Below, one piece after another: positions 51,729-60,390 of a stretch of DNA of 64,000 nt. The notes beneath the pieces were generated by a model. The model saw nothing but the letters and a program-made list of their open reading frames with translations, had not been told where the DNA came from and did no database searches. The translations under genes and the position numbers were made by a program. This stretch comes from Sporomusa sphaeroides DSM 2875 (GTDB lineage: Bacteria > Bacillota > Negativicutes > Sporomusales > Sporomusaceae), in NCBI RefSeq assembly GCF_001941975.2, contig NZ_CP146991.1, positions 1,117,501-1,181,500 of the forward strand, in the 5' to 3' direction. Position 1 is the first letter of the stretch; the number at the start of each line of letters is the position of its first letter.

Positions 51729-51760
51729 GATTCAGGTGGAGTTTTAACTCCACCTGAATC
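51729..51760 (+). terminator. Hairpin between the ATPase and DUF364 genes
   Basis: GATTCAGGTGGAGTT is matched by AACTCCACCTGAATC with almost no loop. No T-run follows, so it may be an mRNA processing or partial attenuation site. Confidence 0.5.
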
Positions 51761-51870
51761 CTAGGCGGAATTATCCGATGGCCGCAGAGAATGCCAGGGA
51801 CACAAAGGGGACGAGCCAAGGAGAATTAAAGGCCGCGGCAGCGGTTCTTATGACAGATGGAGGCGAGAAA

Positions 51871-52665
51871 ATGTGGGAGTTATATGACACTATGATTGCG
51901 GGAATACCGGAGGATTGTCTTGTCGACGAATTTATCTGCGGCACTTATGGCGTACTCATACGCAGCGGGGAGAGGTGTGGCTTCAGCCATATCATACCAG
52001 GCGATACCCTGCCGGAGACGATGAAAAAGACACTTAATATGCCCTTGCGGAAGCTGGCAGAATGTATTAAATCCTGGAATTTCGTCGAAGCCTCTGTCGG
52101 TCTGGCGGCCATAAATACCTGGTATAATTCGCCGGCAACTGCGGCAGACAACGGCATTGTGCTTGCTAACAGCTTATACAGTGAGGATCGTCTTAATGAT
52201 CCCTTTATTGCCTATCAAAATAGGATAAAAAATAAAAAAGTAGCTGTTTTCGGTCATTTTCCCTATGTTGAGCAATTGTTCCGGCCTGTCTCTGACCTCG
52301 TCATCATTGCGCGTGAGCCGGAGGAGGAAGGTGATTACCCGGAATCGGCCGCCGACTACATCCTGCCGGAATATGATTTTGTTGTCTTAAGCTGTACAAG
52401 TCTTATTTACAAGACATTACCGCGTCTGCTGAATTTATCAAAAAATGCTTATGTTATTATTGTCGGCCCATCAACACCATTGGCACCGTCGCTATTTGCT
52501 TTCGGTGTCAATGATTTATCAGGCTTTGTGGTTAAGGATAATGCCGGTGCGGCGCAGATTGTGGCAGGCCTGGAACGCAGCCCGATTTACAAGACAGGGC
52601 AGAAAGTAGCGCTTAAATCCCAAGAGTTCACTGGGAGGACCAGCCTGGCGGGACTTGATATCTAA
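51871..52665 (+). CDS. DUF364 family protein, copy 2
   Basis: The ~264-residue protein has the DUF4213-DUF364 layout. Its N-terminal part has a SWNFVEASVGLAAINTWYN motif. The Rossmann-like part has VAVFGHFPYVEQL, EPEEEGDYPESAADYILPEYDFV and VIIVGPSTPLAPSLF. It closely resembles copy 3 at 59576 and more distantly copy 1. The TP(L)SP loop (GPSTPLAP) is a conserved family feature. ATGGAGG before the ATG at 51871 sets the start, although the frame is open from 51778. The role is probably binding of a metal or metal complex. Confidence 0.78.
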   Translation: MWELYDTMIAGIPEDCLVDEFICGTYGVLIRSGERCGFSHIIPGDTLPETMKKTLNMPLRKLAECIKSWNFVEASVGLAAINTWYNSPATAADNGIVLANSLYSEDRLNDPFIAYQNRIKNKKVAVFGHFPYVEQLFRPVSDLVIIAREPEEEGDYPESAADYILPEYDFVVLSCTSLIYKTLPRLLNLSKNAYVIIVGPSTPLAPSLFAFGVNDLSGFVVKDNAGAAQIVAGLERSPIYKTGQKVALKSQEFTGRTSLAGLDI

Positions 52666-52716
52666 GTGTTCGAACAAACAAGTTTACCGGGCACTGGTGA
52701 AAGGAAGAGCGTCATT

Positions 52717-53436
52717 ATGAGGATGGCAGGGACTTGGGGCTCAGCCTTTGCGGTGGCTTTGGCTGTTCACCTTAGCGTTTTTGCTTTAGTGGGGCAGGGA
52801 TTATTGGCGGAAACAGCCTTGGAGCCACAATTTGAATATATGGAAGTTGAGCTGGCACCGCTCCCCCCTGCTGCTAAACCGGGTCAGGCGAAGGAGATAC
52901 CGGCGGCCAGTAATCACAGCCCGGACCTGAGCAGCAACAAGCAGGTTTATCCGGCTGCCAGGCCGGCAGCTGCCCGCTTGGCTCCCGTCAGGGAGCAGAC
53001 CGAGGCTTGGCCGCAGGTTGCAGCTGTCGCCGCGGCCGGTGTGTCATCAGGCGTAAGCAGCAGCGATTTTAGCGGAGAGGCAGGAGCAGGAGCGGCGGCA
53101 GGCGGCGGGACGGGAAATAGCGTCTCTGCCGGCGGAACCGGGCCGGCAGCAGAGCCGGTTGACCGCCGGCCGTCGCTGGCTTATGCGCCTTTGCCGGAAT
53201 ATCCGGTGGAAGCCAGGCGCAATCACTGGCAGGGAAAGGTATTTGTCAGTGTACTGGTGACGGCTGCGGGAAGAGCCGCCGAGGCGAAAGTGGCCGAAAG
53301 CTCAGGCTATGATGTGCTGGATCAGGCGGCGGTGAACGTAGTGCTGTACAAATGGCGGTTTAATCCTGCCGAGCGCGGCGGACAGGCTGTACCTGGCAGG
53401 GTGAGAGTGCCGGTTACGTTTAGCCTGGATCGCTGA
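52717..53436 (+). CDS. tonB: TonB energy-transducing protein
   Basis: The protein of about 239 residues has one N-terminal membrane helix (FAVALAVHLSVFALVGQGLL). A long periplasmic linker rich in proline, alanine and glycine follows, and then a TonB C-terminal domain with EYPVEARRNHWQGKVFVSVLV. It couples the inner-membrane ExbBD motor to the outer-membrane receptor encoded next. The start is uncertain: GTG at 52666 directly abuts the previous stop, while ATG at 52717 has AAAGGAAG upstream. Confidence 0.88.
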   Translation: MRMAGTWGSAFAVALAVHLSVFALVGQGLLAETALEPQFEYMEVELAPLPPAAKPGQAKEIPAASNHSPDLSSNKQVYPAARPAAARLAPVREQTEAWPQVAAVAAAGVSSGVSSSDFSGEAGAGAAAGGGTGNSVSAGGTGPAAEPVDRRPSLAYAPLPEYPVEARRNHWQGKVFVSVLVTAAGRAAEAKVAESSGYDVLDQAAVNVVLYKWRFNPAERGGQAVPGRVRVPVTFSLDR

Positions 53437-53483
53437 TAGAAATATAGTGTTTATATTAAAGAGCACAACAAGGAGGAGTAGGT

Positions 53484-55559
53484 ATGAGAGAAAATTTCAA
53501 GAAAAGGATGATTCCCCCGGTGCTGGCTGTTTGCTTATTAAGCTCATTCCAGCTTGCCACAGCACAAGAGGTCGATGAGGCCACGCTTGAGGGCGTGGAA
53601 GTCCACTCGACATCCCTGGAGAAATACCAAGTGACCACAGCAGTTATTACCGCCGAAAAAATTAAGGAAACCGGCGCAAGAAATCTGGCTGAGGCTCTGG
53701 AAGCGGTACCCGGGCTGTATATGGCCACTGCTGATAAGAATGCCCGGCTGGTACGTATCCGGGGGGCGGCCACCGACCAGACGAGGGTTTATATTGACGG
53801 GCTGCCGGTGTTTCCCTTATCAGGTATCGCCTCCAACTCGGCGTCTGATTTGGCTGGTATACCTGTCGATAATATTGAAAAGATTGAGATCATTAAAGGA
53901 CCCGGACCGGTGCAATACGGCACAGACTATAAAGGCGGCGTTATTTTAATTACCACCAAGGATGGCAAGGGGCCAGGCCAGTTTCAGCTTAATTTGGCAG
54001 CAGGCTCTGATAAACGCTTTGACCACAGCATCTCCTACCGCGGCAGTGATGATAATGCCAGCTACTCCTTTGCCGCCGGCAAAAGCAAAGGCGACGGGTA
54101 TCTGAGACACTCCGAGTTTGATAAGGAGTATTTTGACGGTAAAATAAAATGGAAGCTGGGTGAGGGCCAGAACCTGACAATCAGCGGCTGGTATATGAAC
54201 ACCGACCGGGACATTGCCAATGGCATTGACCAGGAAACCGGCAAAGAGACCTCGGCCACCGGCAATAAATGGTCTGGTGATACATTTCTTGACCAGGCTG
54301 GTATTCCAGATCCTAATCAAAGCAAGCCAGATAAAAACAGTACGACAGATGTAAAAGACTGGAAATACCGGGACTTCAAACAAACCAATATTGCCGTACA
54401 GTATGATCAAAAGGTCAATGACCGGTTCAAATATGATGTGAAGGTTTACCATGTTACTGACCGCAATACCCTGCAGGTAACTAATGGCAATAACGTTAAA
54501 TTGGGTGTAAATACCAAGAAAAACCCGCAGTTGTACAGCAGTGACTGGACCTCAAGCGGCAACGGTCTGGAGCTTACTGCCGACTGGCAGGCAGCCCGGA
54601 ACAATACCGTCACCTTTGGCGCCAAATACAGCAAGCTTGACTGGGATGCCAGCGAAAATAGAAGTTTAAATCCAGGCGGTATCACTGACGGCGGCAGCGA
54701 TAAGCGCATTGGTTATTACCTGCAGGATAGCTGGCAGCTTGACAGCAAAACCAATCTGACCGCAGGCGTGCGCCATGACAAGGTAACGCAAGCCTTTGAC
54801 AACATTCCGGGGAAAACACCGGCAGAACTTGCAGATATTGACGATTCTACCACTGATCCGGTATTTAACCTGACCCATCAATTGGATGAGAAAAATACGC
54901 TGCGTTTTTCGGCAGGCAAAACCCATAACTTTGTTACCGCCAAGCAGGCTAACGCTAATCGCAAGGCTGGTTATGCCGTTCCGGGGACTGAAAAGGCCAC
55001 CAACCAGGAGATCGGCTGGAAGCACAAGCTTAATGAAAAAGCATCACTGGACATTGCTATTTTCAAAAATGATATTGATAACCGGATTGACAGACTGCCG
55101 GGAAAAACGGAATATCGCAACATTGCTAAAACCGAGATACGGGGAGTAGAGCTGGAATATAACCAACAGATCAGCAAACGCCTGAAGGGCTTTGTTAATT
55201 ACACGTATTTGAAGGCGGAAGACACGAATGCCGGGGTTACCACCGATGCCGCCAATTTGCCTGACAGTATGTTCAATTACGGTGCAACCTACACGGTGGA
55301 CAAGCTCCAGGCTACCTTGATCGGTCATTACTTTGGCAATGTTAGCAATACTGATGTCAGTACACCCAACAACTATGGAAATATCTATAAGAAGCTGGAT
55401 AGCTATCATACGGTAGATCTTAATTTCAACTATCAGGAGAATGACAATCTGTCCTATTATTTGCATATCAACAATCTGTTTGACACTAAATACTGGGATA
55501 AATATGACGAACGGGGCGACGGCATTAACTTCATGGCCGGCATAAGCATGAAAATGTAG
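53484..55559 (+). CDS. TonB-dependent outer-membrane receptor
   Basis: The 691-residue protein has a signal peptide cleaved near ATAQE and a plug domain (AEALEAVPGLYM, then RIRGAATDQTRVYIDGLPV and IEKIEIIKGPGPVQYG). A 22-strand barrel follows that ends in KYWDKYDERGDGINFMAGISMKM. It imports a metal chelate or similar ligand across the outer membrane. This confirms a diderm cell. Downstream binding proteins are of the FecB/BtuF type, so a siderophore, cobamide or other metallophore is expected. Confidence 0.92.
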   Translation: MRENFKKRMIPPVLAVCLLSSFQLATAQEVDEATLEGVEVHSTSLEKYQVTTAVITAEKIKETGARNLAEALEAVPGLYMATADKNARLVRIRGAATDQTRVYIDGLPVFPLSGIASNSASDLAGIPVDNIEKIEIIKGPGPVQYGTDYKGGVILITTKDGKGPGQFQLNLAAGSDKRFDHSISYRGSDDNASYSFAAGKSKGDGYLRHSEFDKEYFDGKIKWKLGEGQNLTISGWYMNTDRDIANGIDQETGKETSATGNKWSGDTFLDQAGIPDPNQSKPDKNSTTDVKDWKYRDFKQTNIAVQYDQKVNDRFKYDVKVYHVTDRNTLQVTNGNNVKLGVNTKKNPQLYSSDWTSSGNGLELTADWQAARNNTVTFGAKYSKLDWDASENRSLNPGGITDGGSDKRIGYYLQDSWQLDSKTNLTAGVRHDKVTQAFDNIPGKTPAELADIDDSTTDPVFNLTHQLDEKNTLRFSAGKTHNFVTAKQANANRKAGYAVPGTEKATNQEIGWKHKLNEKASLDIAIFKNDIDNRIDRLPGKTEYRNIAKTEIRGVELEYNQQISKRLKGFVNYTYLKAEDTNAGVTTDAANLPDSMFNYGATYTVDKLQATLIGHYFGNVSNTDVSTPNNYGNIYKKLDSYHTVDLNFNYQENDNLSYYLHINNLFDTKYWDKYDERGDGINFMAGISMKM

Positions 55560-55567
55560 GAGGGTTT

Positions 55568-56671
55568 ATGAAAAGGTTAAGCACACTGATCATCTTGCTT
55601 TGCATCAGCTTGCTCATGCTCTTAACCGGGTGCGGCCGGCAAAGTGCTGTGGATTCGGGCGCGGCGCCAGGTTCAGGCAGGGTTATTATTGACATGGCAG
55701 GCCGCAAGGTTATATTGCCGCAGAAAATTGAGAAGGTATATCCGGCATCACCGCTCGAATGTGTGTTGATTTATACTCTTGCGCCCGAGCTGTTGGCAGG
55801 CTGGGGTTATCACATGGCGGCAGATCAGTCAGGCTATATCCTGCCGGAGTACCGGAACTTGCCGGTGCTTGCCTGGACCACCCGCGGTTCGACCAGTAAT
55901 GCCGAAGAAATTATGAAGATGAAGCCGGACGTAATTTTAACAATAAACGATATCAATGATACTACCAGGCAATATGCGGATGAACTGGAACGATTGACCA
56001 AAATACCGGTGGTGCTGTTGGATAAAGAATTAACTAAAACAGAACAGGCCTTTGTGCTTGCCGGTAAGGTGCTGAACCGTGAGGAACGGGCAGCTAAGCT
56101 TGCGGCCTATTGCCGGGAAACGCTGGCGATGGTGACGGAAAAGCAGCCGCTGTTACAGGGCCGCACCCCGGTAACCGTGTATTATGCCGAAGGCCGGCGC
56201 GGTTTGGAAACCGAGCCGCGGGGGTCGTGGCATGCCGAGATCATTGAATTTGTCGGCGGCATGAATGTTGCCGATCCCGGTTTGCCGGCCGGCAGTATTA
56301 TTGGGCGGAGTCCGGTATCGATGGAACAAGTGCTGGCATGGAATCCGGAGGTGGTATTAATCAGCTATTTTCGCGATGGCGAAAGCAGCAGCTACCCCGC
56401 AATTATGGGTGAAAAATCATGGCAAAATGTCCGTGCGGTTAAGGCGCGGCAGGTATATGAAATTCCTACAGGCCCTTTTAACTGGTTTGACCGGCCGCCG
56501 GCGGTAAGCCGGCTTATCGGTATAAGATGGGTGGCGAATTTATTGTACCCTGATGTCTATCCTTTTGATTTCCGTGCCGAAGTTAAGCGGTTTTATGCGT
56601 TATTTTATCACTACCAGCTGTCTGAACAGGAACTTGATGATCTGGCAGCCAGGGCGAAAAGAGTAGAGTAG
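55568..56671 (+). CDS. FecB/BtuF-type metal-chelate binding lipoprotein, set 1
   Basis: The 367-residue protein has a lipobox (LTGC, about residues 20-23) and a class III periplasmic binding fold: RKVILPQKIEKVYPASPLECVLIYTL and SMEQVLAWNPEVVLIS. GPFNWFDRPPAVSRLIGIRW near the end is often seen in iron or molybdate-related members. It starts 8 bases after the receptor stop, so one mRNA is expected. Confidence 0.87.
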   Translation: MKRLSTLIILLCISLLMLLTGCGRQSAVDSGAAPGSGRVIIDMAGRKVILPQKIEKVYPASPLECVLIYTLAPELLAGWGYHMAADQSGYILPEYRNLPVLAWTTRGSTSNAEEIMKMKPDVILTINDINDTTRQYADELERLTKIPVVLLDKELTKTEQAFVLAGKVLNREERAAKLAAYCRETLAMVTEKQPLLQGRTPVTVYYAEGRRGLETEPRGSWHAEIIEFVGGMNVADPGLPAGSIIGRSPVSMEQVLAWNPEVVLISYFRDGESSSYPAIMGEKSWQNVRAVKARQVYEIPTGPFNWFDRPPAVSRLIGIRWVANLLYPDVYPFDFRAEVKRFYALFYHYQLSEQELDDLAARAKRVE

Positions 56672-56674
56672 CTT

Positions 56675-57670
56675 ATGTGGAAAATTTCGATATTGCTGGC
56701 GATACTGGTAATCGCCTTCTTCGGCTCATTTCTGGTCGGACGTTTTCCCCTTGCCCCAGATATGGTAGTGATGATTCTGGGCGCCAAGCTCTTGGGACTG
56801 CCGCCGGCCGGGACTGATATTATGGAAACCGTTGTGTTTGACATCCGGCTGCCGCGAATCTTGGCTGCCTTGTTAGTGGGCAGTGCGCTGGCAGTGGCCG
56901 GGGCGGCTTATCAGAACTTATTCCGCAATCCCCTGGTGTCGCCGTCAATACTGGGGGCCTCCTGGGGCGCGGCCTTTGGTGCAGTTTTGGGGATGGTTTT
57001 CCACCTGTCCTGGATATGGGTGGAGTCGCTGGCTTTTATTTTTGGCCTGCTTGCGGTATCCTGCGCCATTATGATCAGTTCGTGGTTCGGCAATAAATCA
57101 ACCATATCGCTGGTATTGGCCGGTATTGTAGTTTCTGCCTTTTTCCAGGCCCTTGTTTCGGTGCTGAAATATATGGCCGATCCCATGAACACACTGCCTG
57201 AAATCAGCTTTTGGCTAATGGGAGGGCTTTCCAAGGTTACGAATCAGGATGTACTATTGCTCTTTCTTCCCATAATGCTGCCAATGGCAGTACTATATTT
57301 CATGCGTTGGCAGATTAATGTGCTTAGTGTTGGCGAAGAAGAAGCGCGTACACTCGGCATCAATGTCCGGGGTACCCGTTTGGTGATTTTGGCCTGCGCT
57401 ACCATGCTGGCAGCGGCGGCTACCAGTATTGGCGGTATTATCCAATGGGTAGGGTTGTTGATTCCCCATATAGCCAGAATGCTGTTTGGGGCAAATTTTG
57501 CCATAGTACTGCCGGTGTCTATGCTTTTGGGAGCCGCCTATCTGTTGATAATGGATAATTTAAGCCGCAGCCTTGCTTCAGTAGAAATACAGGTCGGAAT
57601 TCTTACAGCCTTAATTGGGGCGCCCTTCTTTGTTTTTTTACTGGCCAGAAGCAAAAGGGGTCTGGAATGA
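56675..57670 (+). CDS. FecCD-type ABC permease, set 1
   Basis: The 331-residue protein has about ten membrane helices, with RLPRILAALLVGSALAVAGAAYQNLFRNPLVSPSILG, EARTLGINV and GLLIPHIARM, as in BtuC/FecCD. It forms the inner-membrane channel for the ligand delivered by the preceding lipoprotein. The start is 3 bases after the previous stop. The matching ATPase is at 58758, separated by exbB and exbD. Confidence 0.9.
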   Translation: MWKISILLAILVIAFFGSFLVGRFPLAPDMVVMILGAKLLGLPPAGTDIMETVVFDIRLPRILAALLVGSALAVAGAAYQNLFRNPLVSPSILGASWGAAFGAVLGMVFHLSWIWVESLAFIFGLLAVSCAIMISSWFGNKSTISLVLAGIVVSAFFQALVSVLKYMADPMNTLPEISFWLMGGLSKVTNQDVLLLFLPIMLPMAVLYFMRWQINVLSVGEEEARTLGINVRGTRLVILACATMLAAAATSIGGIIQWVGLLIPHIARMLFGANFAIVLPVSMLLGAAYLLIMDNLSRSLASVEIQVGILTALIGAPFFVFLLARSKRGLE

Positions 57671-57708
57671 AATAGGTTTGGCAGCAACACTAAGGAGATG
57701 GTTTTTAG

Positions 57709-58329
57709 ATGTATGACATTGTGGCTAAAGGCGGAGCTACGTTTTGTGTAATTATTGCCTGTTCGCTGCTGGCGATGACGATTGTCATTGAAAGGTGGTG
57801 GTTTTACCGGAAGGTAGCCCGTGAAGACCAAATATACATGCCGGATTTACGGCAAGCAGTTGCCGCCGGCAGTGCCAGACCCTTTGGCACTGGTGACGGA
57901 CCGCTGGCAAGGCTGTGGCTGGTTATGTACGGGAACTATCTGACGGCAAGCGAGGAAATGGAGCTTGCCGGCGAAACTGCTTTAGACAGCGAGAGCATGC
58001 GGTTGGAGAAATATTTGTATATCTTAGCGACAATTGCCACAATCGCGCCGCTCCTGGGGTTATTGGGCACAGTATTAGGCATGATAAAAACCTTCCATGT
58101 GGCGGCGGTCAGCGGGGCAGGCAATCCCCAGTTATTGTCTGAGGGCATTGCCGAAGCCCTGTATAACACGGCTGCCGGCTTGTTTGTCACCATATTCTGC
58201 ATTGTCTGCCACAATCATTACCGCAACTGGGTGGAACGGCGGCTGCGCATCCTGGAGTCAAGGATAAAGGAGTTTTCGTCTTTATTAAAGGCAAAAGGGG
58301 AGAATAATGTTGCCACGCAAGGTAAATAA
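57709..58329 (+). CDS. exbB: ExbB/TolQ/MotA family proton channel
   Basis: The 206-residue protein has three membrane helices and the family core GLLGTVLGMIKTFH followed by EGIAEALYNTAAGLFVTI. With ExbD it uses the proton gradient to energise TonB. Its end overlaps exbD by 23 bases. Its placement between the permease and ATPase genes ties the motor to this uptake system. Confidence 0.92.
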   Translation: MYDIVAKGGATFCVIIACSLLAMTIVIERWWFYRKVAREDQIYMPDLRQAVAAGSARPFGTGDGPLARLWLVMYGNYLTASEEMELAGETALDSESMRLEKYLYILATIATIAPLLGLLGTVLGMIKTFHVAAVSGAGNPQLLSEGIAEALYNTAAGLFVTIFCIVCHNHYRNWVERRLRILESRIKEFSSLLKAKGENNVATQGK

Positions 58330-58705
58330 ACGACAGATCGGCGTCCATATTGATATGACGCCAATGGTTGATGTAATGATGCTGTTGGTTATTTTTTTTA
58401 TGATGACAACGGCGTTTGTTACCGTCTATCCGGGCTTTACCATAAATTTACCCCAGGCAGCGGCCAAGAGTCAGGAGACGCAGCATATTACGGTATTAAT
58501 TGCCCAGGATGGGCGCATTGCGGTTGATGGCCGGCCGGTGGCTAAGGGCGAACTGACGGCGCTGCTAACCGGTGCAAAAAATGCTGCCGTATCCATTCAG
58601 GCCGATAAGGAAGTCAGCCATGGACAGGTAGTGGAGGTAATGGATGAAATTCAGCGGGCCGGAGTGGCTAAGATAGCAATAGCGGTCAGGGAGAAGGGAC
58701 GCTAA
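58307..58705 (+). CDS. exbD: ExbD/TolR family protein
   Basis: The 132-residue protein has the DMTPMVDVMMLLVIFFMMTTAF helix with the essential Asp (about residue 22) and a periplasmic domain. It pairs with ExbB. AAAAGGGGAG lies just before the ATG, inside the exbB coding sequence. Confidence 0.93.
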   Translation: MLPRKVNKRQIGVHIDMTPMVDVMMLLVIFFMMTTAFVTVYPGFTINLPQAAAKSQETQHITVLIAQDGRIAVDGRPVAKGELTALLTGAKNAAVSIQADKEVSHGQVVEVMDEIQRAGVAKIAIAVREKGR

Positions 58706-58757
58706 CGGAGTTGAGTTACGAAATTTGGACCTGCGAATAGAAGGGAGCGGTATATAC

Positions 58758-59537
58758 TTGCTTGTGGTTGAGAATCTCAGTTTTGCTTACCCGTCAGCAG
58801 GCAATCTGCTCACAGATATTTCTTTTGCCGTTGACAAGGGGGATGTTATTTGTCTCCTGGGGCCAAATGGCGCCGGCAAGACGACCTTGCTCAGGTGCTT
58901 ATTGGGGCTTGCCAAAATACGGACAGGCAGTATCAGGCTCAGAGGTCAAAAGATCGATGCAATACCGGCAAAGGAACTGGCTGCTGATCTGGCCTATGTA
59001 CCGCAGGCAGCCGCGACGGTATTTCCCTATAGAGTGCTTGATATTGTTGTTATGGGACGCACACCGCATATTGACTTTACCGCAGTGCCAGGCCGGGAAG
59101 ATTATGCCATTGCACAGGAGAGTCTGGCTGAACTGGGTATTTCGCACCTGGCGGAGGCCTTGTTTAGCCGTATCAGCGGCGGCGAGCGGCAATTGACGCT
59201 CATTGCCAGGGCGCTGACGCAGCGGGCCAGGCTGCTCATTATGGACGAGCCGACAGCCAGTCTTGACTATGGCAATCAGGTCAGGATATTGCGCGTGATT
59301 GATAAGCTGGCCAAGCAGGGGTATTCGATTATTATGACTTCACACTTTCCCAACCATGCTTTTCTGCTATGCAATCAGGTGATGATTATGAAGCAGGGGA
59401 AAATTGTGGCGCTGGGCAGCCCGGACAGTGTGGTAACCGACACGGTATTAAGCGATCTGTACATGACAAAGGTTAAGGTGGTTGAAATCGATACCGGCGA
59501 GTCAAAAGCACTGAAGGTGTGTTTGCCGCTGATTTAG
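58758..59537 (+). CDS. FecE/BtuD-type ABC ATPase, set 1
   Basis: The ~259-residue protein has Walker A GPNGAGKTT, the VPQAAATVFPYRVLDIVVMGRTPHI stretch after the Q-loop typical of siderophore ATPases, signature ISGGERQLTLIARAL and Walker B LLIMDEPTASLD. It powers the set 1 permease. The TTG at 58758 with AAGGGAG upstream aligns best with family starts; a TTG at 58725 is the alternative. Confidence 0.87.
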   Translation: MLVVENLSFAYPSAGNLLTDISFAVDKGDVICLLGPNGAGKTTLLRCLLGLAKIRTGSIRLRGQKIDAIPAKELAADLAYVPQAAATVFPYRVLDIVVMGRTPHIDFTAVPGREDYAIAQESLAELGISHLAEALFSRISGGERQLTLIARALTQRARLLIMDEPTASLDYGNQVRILRVIDKLAKQGYSIIMTSHFPNHAFLLCNQVMIMKQGKIVALGSPDSVVTDTVLSDLYMTKVKVVEIDTGESKALKVCLPLI

Positions 59538-59575
59538 CCAATAACTGACAACTATTATAAAAAGGTGGTTCTAGC

Positions 59576-60379
59576 ATGGGTGAGGTGTCCAAGTGGGATA
59601 TTTACGACAAACTGATTGCTTCAATCCCTGATGATCTGAGGATTGAAGCATGTTTAACCGGGTTATCCTGGTTCTTGGTACGATCTAAAGGTGTGGGGAT
59701 TGCCATGACTCCGCCGGAGGGCAGCCGGGATTACTGCTTTACCGGTAAAATTAACGGAGCTCCGGTAAAGGCGGTCGCTCAATGGGTCAAATCCTGGAAT
59801 TATTTTGAGGCTGCCATGGGTTTGGCGGCAATTAACTCGGTAATTAACACACCGCAGCGGCTGGAGGAGACATTAGCCGTAAAGTGGGAAGAACAGCCGT
59901 CCAAGGATGTGTTTGTCCAGATGAGAGAACAGCTTCGCGGAAAAAAGGTGGCAGTCATTGGCCACTTCCGGGATTTGGAGCTCTTAGCACCGTTGTGTGA
60001 GTTATCCATTTTGGAACGCCGGCCGCAGCAGGGGGACTATCCTGATCCGGCCTGCGAATATATCTTGCCACAGCAGGATTTTGTGTTTATTACCGCGACT
60101 ACGCTGATTAATAAGACCTTGCCCCGGCTGCTGGAATTGAGCCGCAATGCTTTTGTGGTTTTGGCAGGCCCCAGTACACCATTAAGCCCGGTCCTGTTCG
60201 AGTACGGCATTGATATGCTTGCAGGAACCGCTGTGGTTGAGCAGCAGACAGTATGGCAATTGATGCAGGAGGGAGACCGGCAAAAGTTTTTCGATACAGG
60301 GGCAAAAATGGTTCAGGTTGCCGCTAAGGATTATTCGATTTTCAGGAACACACCTGAGTATAGACAAGCATTAGCTTAA
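59576..60379 (+). CDS. DUF364 family protein, copy 3
   Basis: The 267-residue protein parallels copy 2: KSWNYFEAAMGLAAINSVIN, VAVIGHFRDLELL, RPQQGDYPDPACEYILPQQDFVFI and AGPSTPLSPVLFEYG. It lies between two Fec-type transport sets, 38 bp after the set 1 ATPase and 11 bp before the set 2 binding protein. The regular link of DUF364 genes with metal importers suggests that it handles the imported complex in the cytoplasm. Confidence 0.8.
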   Translation: MGEVSKWDIYDKLIASIPDDLRIEACLTGLSWFLVRSKGVGIAMTPPEGSRDYCFTGKINGAPVKAVAQWVKSWNYFEAAMGLAAINSVINTPQRLEETLAVKWEEQPSKDVFVQMREQLRGKKVAVIGHFRDLELLAPLCELSILERRPQQGDYPDPACEYILPQQDFVFITATTLINKTLPRLLELSRNAFVVLAGPSTPLSPVLFEYGIDMLAGTAVVEQQTVWQLMQEGDRQKFFDTGAKMVQVAAKDYSIFRNTPEYRQALA

Positions 60380-60390
60380 AGGAGAGAAAA

